Below, one piece after another: positions 58,342 through 64,000 of a DNA stretch of 64,000 bases. Made by a program: the position numbers and the translations under genes. Where the stretch lies: the NCBI GenBank assembly GCA_021204905.1, contig JAJPYN010000007.1, positions 108,121 to 172,120 of the forward strand, in the 5' to 3' direction. The stretch's first letter is position 1, and the number at the start of each line of letters is the position of its first letter. Below the pieces are notes generated by a model. That model had not been told where the DNA came from. It saw nothing but the letters and a program-made list of their open reading frames with translations, and ran no database searches. The DNA comes from Prevotella sp. (GTDB lineage: Bacteria; Bacteroidota; Bacteroidia; Bacteroidales; Bacteroidaceae).

Positions 58342-59907
58342 ATGAGTAAACAGACAGAAAAAATCAAAGCCCTTGTTGAGAAGCGTGCCAAAGCAATGCT
58401 CGGCGGCGGAGAGAAAGCCGTTGAGAAGCAGCACCAGCGTGGTAAATATACTGCACGCGAGCGGATAGATATGCTCGTCGACGAGGGTTCGTTCGAGGAA
58501 TACGATATGTTCAAACTGCACCGCTGCCACAACTTCGGCATGGAGAAGAAGCAGTTCGACGGCGACGGAGTAGTGGTCGGCAGCGCCACGATAGACGGCC
58601 GGTTGGTCTATGTGTCGGCGCAGGACTTCACCGTCAACGGCGGCTCGCTCTCCGAAACGATGTCGCAGAAGATATGCAAGGTGATGGATATGGCGATGAC
58701 CAACGGCGCGCCGTTCATCTGTATGAACGACTCCGGCGGCGCACGCATACAAGAGGGCATCTGCTCGCTGGCGGGTTACGGCGAGTTATTTGAGCGTAAT
58801 ATATTGGCGAGCGGCGTCATCCCGCAGATCTCGGCTATACTCGGTCCCTGCGCCGGAGGAGCCGTTTATTCACCCGCACTGACGGATTTCATCTTCATGG
58901 AAGAAGGTACGTCGTATATGTTCCTCACCGGTCCGGTGGTCGTCAAGAGTGTTACGGGCGAGGATGTCGACTCGGAGCATCTCGGCGGCGCGAGCGTACA
59001 CTCCACAAAAAGCGGCGTAACGCACTTTACGGCGAAGACGGAGGAGGAGATGTTCGCAATGATAAAGACTCTGTTGAGCTATATCCCTTCAAACAATACG
59101 GAGGATGCGCCACGCACGGAATGCACCGACCCGATAAACCGCACGGCGGACTTTCTGAACGAGATTCTGCCCGACGACCCGAACAAAGCCTACGATATGT
59201 ATAAGGTGATTGCGGCTATCACCGACGAGGGAGAGTTCTTCGAGGTACAGCCGAAATTTGCCAAGAACATCATCACGGGCTTTGCACGCTTCAACGGACA
59301 GAGCGTCGGCATCGTAGCGAACCAGCCTTCGGCTTACGCGGGAGTGCTCGACACCAACGCCAGCCGCAAGGGAGCGCGCTTCGTACGTTTCTGCGACGCG
59401 TTCAACATCCCCATCGTCAGCCTTGTCGACGTGCCGGGCTTCCTGCCGGGAACGGGACAAGAATACAACGCGGTAATCCTTCACGGCGCACAACTGCTCT
59501 ACGCTTACGGCGAGGCGACAGTGCCGAAGATTACCATTACCATCCGCAAGTCGTACGGCGGCTCGCATATCGTGATGGGCTGCAAGCAGTTGCGTGCCGA
59601 CCTCAACTTCGCGTGGCCCTCGGCGGAGATTGCCGTGATGGGCGCCTCGGGAGCAGTGGCGGTGTTGCAGGCAAAAGCAATCAAAGCCGTGAAAGAGGAG
59701 GGCGGAGACGTCAAGGCGTTCATCGCCGAGAAGGAGGAGGAATATACCGAGATGTTCGCCAACCCCTATCAGGCGGCGCAATACGGATATATCGACGACG
59801 TGATAGAGCCGCGCAACACGCGTTTCCGCATCTGCCGCGGACTGGCACAGCTGGCTCACAAGCGCCAGAGTCTGCCCGCAAAGAAACACGGATGTATGCC
59901 GATGTAA
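58342..59907 (+). CDS. mmdA: Acyl-CoA carboxylase/decarboxylase carboxyltransferase subunit (methylmalonyl-CoA decarboxylase alpha-like)
   Basis: HQRGKYTARERIDMLVDEGSFEEYDMF, MNDSGGARIQEG, GPCAGGAVYSPALTDF, VDVPGFLPGTGQEYNAVI. Confidence 0.9.
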   Translation: MSKQTEKIKALVEKRAKAMLGGGEKAVEKQHQRGKYTARERIDMLVDEGSFEEYDMFKLHRCHNFGMEKKQFDGDGVVVGSATIDGRLVYVSAQDFTVNGGSLSETMSQKICKVMDMAMTNGAPFICMNDSGGARIQEGICSLAGYGELFERNILASGVIPQISAILGPCAGGAVYSPALTDFIFMEEGTSYMFLTGPVVVKSVTGEDVDSEHLGGASVHSTKSGVTHFTAKTEEEMFAMIKTLLSYIPSNNTEDAPRTECTDPINRTADFLNEILPDDPNKAYDMYKVIAAITDEGEFFEVQPKFAKNIITGFARFNGQSVGIVANQPSAYAGVLDTNASRKGARFVRFCDAFNIPIVSLVDVPGFLPGTGQEYNAVILHGAQLLYAYGEATVPKITITIRKSYGGSHIVMGCKQLRADLNFAWPSAEIAVMGASGAVAVLQAKAIKAVKEEGGDVKAFIAEKEEEYTEMFANPYQAAQYGYIDDVIEPRNTRFRICRGLAQLAHKRQSLPAKKHGCMPM

Positions 59908-59921
59908 ACATAGCTTGACGT

Positions 59922-60074
59922 ATGGATAAGAATGTTTACGCAGCCATCGCGATGGCGCTATATGAATATCAAGGCAATAATGTCCACGACCGCGAGCCGG
60001 GCATTATCACCATAAAAGAGAAGCGGACTTTGTGGGATGCCAAGTTCCTTAGTTTTACACGGAAACCCAGATAA
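59922..60074 (+). CDS. 50-aa conserved-looking small protein between mmdA-like and biotin carrier genes (not in the ORF track)
   Basis: Complete ORF MDKNVYAAIAMALYEYQGNNVHDREPGIITIKEKRTLWDAKFLSFTRKPR*, 14 nt after the upstream stop and 6 nt before the next start. Confidence 0.75.
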   Translation: MDKNVYAAIAMALYEYQGNNVHDREPGIITIKEKRTLWDAKFLSFTRKPR

Positions 60075-60080
60075 AAAGAG

Positions 60081-60506
60081 ATGAGCACATTCAAATATAA
60101 AATCGACGGAAAGGAATATAATGTAGAGGTTGCCGAGGCTGACGGCGGCACGGTAAATGTCACGGTCAACGGCGAGGCGTATGCTGTGGAGCTTGAGAAG
60201 GAAGCCGCGCCGGAGAAGAAAAAGCCGGTACTCGGGCAGCCTAAGGAGGAAACGGCGGAAACGGAGACGACCTCTGCTGCAAACGTGAACACAGCCAACG
60301 CGCTGCGTGCGCCCCTGCCCGGCATCGTTACCGAGATAAAAGTGAAGGCAGGCGACGACGTTAAGGCGGGCGACACGCTCGTAGTGCTTGAGGCGATGAA
60401 GATGGCTAACAACCTCGATGCGGAGAAGAGCGGCAAGGTAACCGCCGTCTGCGTCAAGGTAGGCGAGAGCGTGATGGAAGATGCGCCGCTCGTTGTGGTG
60501 GAATAA
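60081..60506 (+). CDS. Biotin carboxyl carrier (biotin/lipoyl attachment) protein
   Basis: Biotinylation motif LEAMKMANNL; APLPGIVTEIKVKAGDDVKAGDTL; charged/Pro linker. Confidence 0.92.
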   Translation: MSTFKYKIDGKEYNVEVAEADGGTVNVTVNGEAYAVELEKEAAPEKKKPVLGQPKEETAETETTSAANVNTANALRAPLPGIVTEIKVKAGDDVKAGDTLVVLEAMKMANNLDAEKSGKVTAVCVKVGESVMEDAPLVVVE

Positions 60507-60531
60507 CGCCGCAGGAAGGCAAAAAATAAAA

Positions 60532-61323
60532 ATGCCGAGGAAGGTTCTCTTTATCAATCAGGAAACGTCTCCATACGTGCCCGACAGCGTTATGGCGGGT
60601 ATGGGAAGAGAATTGCCGGAGCGCGCACAGGCGGCAGGCTGCGAGATACGCACGTTCATGCCCAAGTGGGGGCTCATCAACGAGCGGCGCGGACAGCTGC
60701 ACGAGGTGATACGCCTCTCGGGAATGAATCTCGTGGTGAACGACAACGACCATCCGCTGCTCATTAAAGTGGCGTCGCTGCCCGTAACGCGCGTGCAGGT
60801 GTATTTCATCGACAACGACGAATATTTCGGCCGCCGCTTCATGACCCTCGACGCCGCCGGCAATGAGTTTGAAGACAACGGCGAACGGGCGATATTCTTC
60901 GCGCGCGGCGCACTCGAGACAGTGAAGAAGCTGCGGTGGAAGCCCGATGTGGTCGTCTGCCAAGGGTGGATGGCCGCCGTCGTGCCCCTTTACATCCGCA
61001 CCGTCTACTCCGACGAGCCTTGCCTTGCCGACACGAAAATTATCACCTCGCTTTTCGAGACAGGCTTCAAGGGCGAGCTCGAAGAGGTCTTCAAACAGTG
61101 CCTCGAGTACAAAGAAGTAACGTCCGCCACGCTGAAGAAATACAAGCCGAAATTCGATTTCGACGAGATGATAAAGCTCGCCGTGGATTATAGCGACGCC
61201 GTGGCCGTAACATCGCCGGCAGTGGACCAAGCCGCGCAGGATTACGCCCGGCAGCACGCCCGCGCCATCGACTGCCCGCACGACGACCTCGCGCCGTTCA
61301 TCAAGCTGATCGAAGACATTTAA
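60532..61323 (+). CDS. Glycogen/starch synthase N-terminal (GT5)-like domain protein, lacks C-terminal glycosyltransferase domain
   Basis: MPRKVLFINQETSPYVPDSVMAGMGRELPERAQAAGCEIRTFMPKWGLINERR...VVCQGWMAAVVPLYIR; ends after 263 aa. Confidence 0.8.
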   Translation: MPRKVLFINQETSPYVPDSVMAGMGRELPERAQAAGCEIRTFMPKWGLINERRGQLHEVIRLSGMNLVVNDNDHPLLIKVASLPVTRVQVYFIDNDEYFGRRFMTLDAAGNEFEDNGERAIFFARGALETVKKLRWKPDVVVCQGWMAAVVPLYIRTVYSDEPCLADTKIITSLFETGFKGELEEVFKQCLEYKEVTSATLKKYKPKFDFDEMIKLAVDYSDAVAVTSPAVDQAAQDYARQHARAIDCPHDDLAPFIKLIEDI

Positions 61324-61336
61324 CTCGTAAAAAACA

Positions 61337-62782
61337 ATGAGAGGCAAATCCTTCTTTCTCGCATTCCTCGCCATAATTGTTGCCACTGCTTGCGACGACA
61401 ACACCGACACGCTCGGCGGCAGCCTTACCAACAATATGGACCACCTTGAAATCGCCACCGACACGTTCCTCGTTACCACGCGCTCGCTCGCGGTCGACTC
61501 CGTCCTTGCGCGCAACACGACAAGCTTCCTCGGCACCATCCGCGACCCCGAGACGGGCGAATACATCTCGGCGCATTATATGACGCAGTTCCACACCCTC
61601 GAGGACTACCAGTTCCCCGCGCGCGACTCGCTCATCAGCGTCGATGCCGCCGGCGACATCATTGCCGACTCGTGCGAGATTCGCATCTATTGGTCATCGT
61701 ATTACGGCGACTCGCTCACGTCGATGAAATGCTCCGTCTGCGAACTGGCCAGGCCCATGCGCGACGACACCAATTATTATTCTAATTTCGACCCGAAAGC
61801 CGAAGGGCTCATTCGCAGCGCAGACGACGGCGGCTTGCAAGTGGACAAAGCCTACACGCTCGAAGATATGAATGTCGAACGGTCCACGCGCGAGGACTCG
61901 TATTATTCGAAAAACATACGCGTGCTGCTCAACGACCCTTACACCGACAGCGACGGCAATACTTACAACAACTACGGCACGTACATCATGCGCAAGTACT
62001 ATGCCGAATACGGCGGCAGCCCCGACAATTTTAAGAACTCCGTGCGCCTGACAAACAACGTCATACCCGGCTTCTACATCGAGAGCACCGCCGGACTGGG
62101 CAATATGGCCGAGGTGTCGCTCACCCAGCTTAACCTTTATTTCCGCTACCTCGACGAGGACGGCGCCACCTACGTCGGCACAACATCCTTCGCCGGCACG
62201 CAGGAAGTGCTGCAACGCACCAACTACGTCAACGAGACAGGCAAAATCGCCGAGCTCGCCGCAGACAACACCTGCACCTATCTCAAGACGCCCGCAGGCA
62301 TCTTCACCGAAGTAACGCTGCCCGTCGAAGAGATATGCCTAAACCACGAGAACGACACCATCAACAGCGCCAAGTTCACGCTCCAACGCATCAACAACGA
62401 CGTGAAATCCGAGTACTCGCTCGACATCCCGCAGACGCTGCTCATCATCCCCCGCGACAGCCTCTATTCCTTCTTCGAAAACAAGGACGTGGCCAATTAT
62501 AAAACATCGTTCCTCGCAGCGTACAGCTCCACTGACAACACATACGTCTTCAACAATATCGGCTCGATGATCAAAGCCATGCAAACGGCAAGGATCGGCG
62601 GCGAGACATCCGAAGACTGGAACAAAGCCGTCATCATACCCGTCGTGATTTCCTACAACGCCTCGAGCGCGCTGAGCAACGTCGTGCACGATATGTCGCT
62701 CGCCAGCACGCGCCTCGTCGGCGGCCCGGACAACCCTTACGGCGACATCAAGATCAGCGTCATATACAGTAAATACAAGTAG
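61337..62782 (+). CDS. DUF4270-like lipoprotein
   Basis: Lipobox ATACDDNTDTLGGSL; SVLARNTTSFLGTIRDPETGEYISAHYMTQF; follows GT5-like gene as in other Bacteroidales. Confidence 0.78.
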   Translation: MRGKSFFLAFLAIIVATACDDNTDTLGGSLTNNMDHLEIATDTFLVTTRSLAVDSVLARNTTSFLGTIRDPETGEYISAHYMTQFHTLEDYQFPARDSLISVDAAGDIIADSCEIRIYWSSYYGDSLTSMKCSVCELARPMRDDTNYYSNFDPKAEGLIRSADDGGLQVDKAYTLEDMNVERSTREDSYYSKNIRVLLNDPYTDSDGNTYNNYGTYIMRKYYAEYGGSPDNFKNSVRLTNNVIPGFYIESTAGLGNMAEVSLTQLNLYFRYLDEDGATYVGTTSFAGTQEVLQRTNYVNETGKIAELAADNTCTYLKTPAGIFTEVTLPVEEICLNHENDTINSAKFTLQRINNDVKSEYSLDIPQTLLIIPRDSLYSFFENKDVANYKTSFLAAYSSTDNTYVFNNIGSMIKAMQTARIGGETSEDWNKAVIIPVVISYNASSALSNVVHDMSLASTRLVGGPDNPYGDIKISVIYSKYK

Positions 62783-62832
62783 TTGCGGCTACTGATTAAG
62801 GAAGGAATTATCGTGCAAACGAGAGCAAGAGC

Positions 62833-62878
62833 GCCCCGAAGGGGCAGCATAAGAGTAACCGGGGGCTTCAGCCCTCGG
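62833..62878. repeat. REP-like double-hairpin intergenic element
   Basis: GCCCCGAAGGGGC (62833-62845) and CCGGGGGCTTCAGCCCTCGG (62859-62878), two GC-rich inverted repeats in tandem. Confidence 0.65.
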
Positions 62879-62994
62879 AGAGAGATGCCATTAGATTAAT
62901 GCGTGCCGGCAGGTACGCGACATTGCTAATTTACAGAAGAGATTACACTTTATTTCATTCAATAAACTATTTGGTCAATTTAAAACGAATCACT

Positions 62995-63675
62995 ATGAAA
63001 AAGTATTTTGCTGAGTTAGTAGGCACAATGGTGCTGGTACTCATGGGTTGCGGTAGCGCCGTCTTCGCGGGCAATGCTGCCGATGCAGTAGGGCAAGGTG
63101 TCGGCACGCTGGGCGTCGCACTCGCCTTCGGTCTCTCCGTAGTGGCTATGGCGTACGCTATCGGCGGCATCTCGGGCTGCCACATCAACCCCGCCATCAC
63201 GTTCGGCGTGTATCTCTCGGGCAGGATGAAGGGCAAAGACGCGATTATGTACATCATCTTCCAAATCATCGGCGCCATCATTGCCTCGGCTATCATCTAT
63301 GCAATGGTCTGCGCAGGAGGGCATAACGGTCCCACTTGCACCGGCTCGAACGGCTGGAGCGGCGACGTAACAATGTGCGAAGCATTCATCGCCGAGGCTG
63401 TCTTCACGTGCGTATTCGTGCTCGTTGTGCTGGGCGCAACCGACCCGAAGAAAGGCGCCGGCAACTTCGCGGGCTTGGCTATCGGCCTCACGCTCGTCCT
63501 TGTCCACATCGTCTGCATCCCCATCACCGGCACATCGGTGAACCCCGCGCGCAGCATCGGGCCCGCCATCTTCCAAGGCGGCGAAGCGCTCTGCCAGCTC
63601 TGGCTCTTCATCGTCGCTCCGTTAGTAGGTGCGGCCATCAGCGCCCTCATCTGGAAGCTCATCGGCGAGAAGTAA
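62995..63675 (+). CDS. Aquaporin/MIP-family channel (AqpZ-like)
   Basis: Two NPA motifs GCHINPAITFG and TSVNPARSIGPA; six TM segments. Listed ORF start 62899 probably too far upstream. Confidence 0.95.
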   Translation: MKKYFAELVGTMVLVLMGCGSAVFAGNAADAVGQGVGTLGVALAFGLSVVAMAYAIGGISGCHINPAITFGVYLSGRMKGKDAIMYIIFQIIGAIIASAIIYAMVCAGGHNGPTCTGSNGWSGDVTMCEAFIAEAVFTCVFVLVVLGATDPKKGAGNFAGLAIGLTLVLVHIVCIPITGTSVNPARSIGPAIFQGGEALCQLWLFIVAPLVGAAISALIWKLIGEK

Positions 63676-63723
63676 GCTGAAGACTAAAAACGCAAGCAAG
63701 CTGCGAATTACATCGAACAAAAG

Positions 63724-63756
63724 AGCCGTACACGTCAACTCGTGCGCGGCTTTTTT
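63724..63756 (+). terminator. Rho-independent terminator after aquaporin gene
   Basis: AGCCGTACACG (63724-63734) pairs with CGTGCGCGGCT (63741-63751), then T-run. Confidence 0.85.
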
Positions 63757-63866
63757 ATGCCCTTTTCTATGGGTAACTTCGCAGCGCAAGCGCGAGGCCG
63801 GACGAGAGGTTTGCCCCGCGTCTTTTTGTTAACATACCCTGCGAGGCGCACATTTTTTTGCATTTA

Positions 63867-63898
63867 TTTGCCGCCTCAACCTATTCTTTTTAATTTTG
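63867..63898 (+). promoter_or_regulatory. Consensus promoter TTTG-N20-TAATTTTG directed out of the window
   Basis: TTTG 63867-63870, TAATTTTG 63891-63898, spacing 20 nt; no CDS begins before window end. Confidence 0.7.
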
Positions 63899-64000
63899 CC
63901 CTCGCATAGGGCTTCGCGCCCGGTGCGGGACATATCGGAAAATAAGCGTTAGCTTTAGTCTTGTTCTTAAAAGTTCGGCAAAATCTTTTAAAAGACAATC

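Noticed and set aside
1-64000. tRNA, rRNA, transposase, integrase or phage genes
   Set aside because: None recognised in intergenic regions or ORF translations on reading both strands; no automated scan was possible.

Overview
The window is a GC-rich Bacteroidota (Bacteroidales-like) chromosomal segment. It carries two complete-looking hemicellulose polysaccharide utilization loci (PULs) around a block of housekeeping genes. Left edge: end of an outer-membrane beta-barrel gene, then etfB-etfA-acyl-CoA dehydrogenase. PUL1 (~4.27-24.94 kb) looks like an acetylated galactoglucomannan system: AraC regulator, SGNH acetylesterase, GH94 phosphorylase, SusC/SusD, surface glycan-binding protein, GH5, [terminator], GH26, GH130, MFS transporter, cellobiose 2-epimerase-like AGE protein, GH36. 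Core block (~25.0-38.0 kb): AddB/AddA-like nuclease-helicase pair, tilS, RlmI-like methyltransferase, RNase D-like exonuclease, ftsK, LolA-like protein. PUL2 (~38.4-58.1 kb) looks like a glucuronoarabinoxylan system: SusC/SusD, SGBP, GH10 with CBM insertion, [terminator and repeat-rich promoter region], GH35-like, SGNH acetylesterase, MFS, GH10-GH43 fusion, GH43, GH67. Right edge: mmdA-like carboxyltransferase, an unlisted 50-aa ORF, biotin carrier, truncated GT5 protein, DUF4270-like lipoprotein, aquaporin. The least explained signals are non-coding: a tandem 21-22 bp repeat array at ~47.34-47.45 kb, a collinear three-block element shared by ~31.27 and ~47.29 kb, a 16-bp motif shared by the two PUL2 promoter regions, and a double-hairpin repeat-like element at ~62.83 kb. 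I saw no CRISPR array, transposase, rRNA or tRNA. All family calls come from reading the translations; no database search was run.
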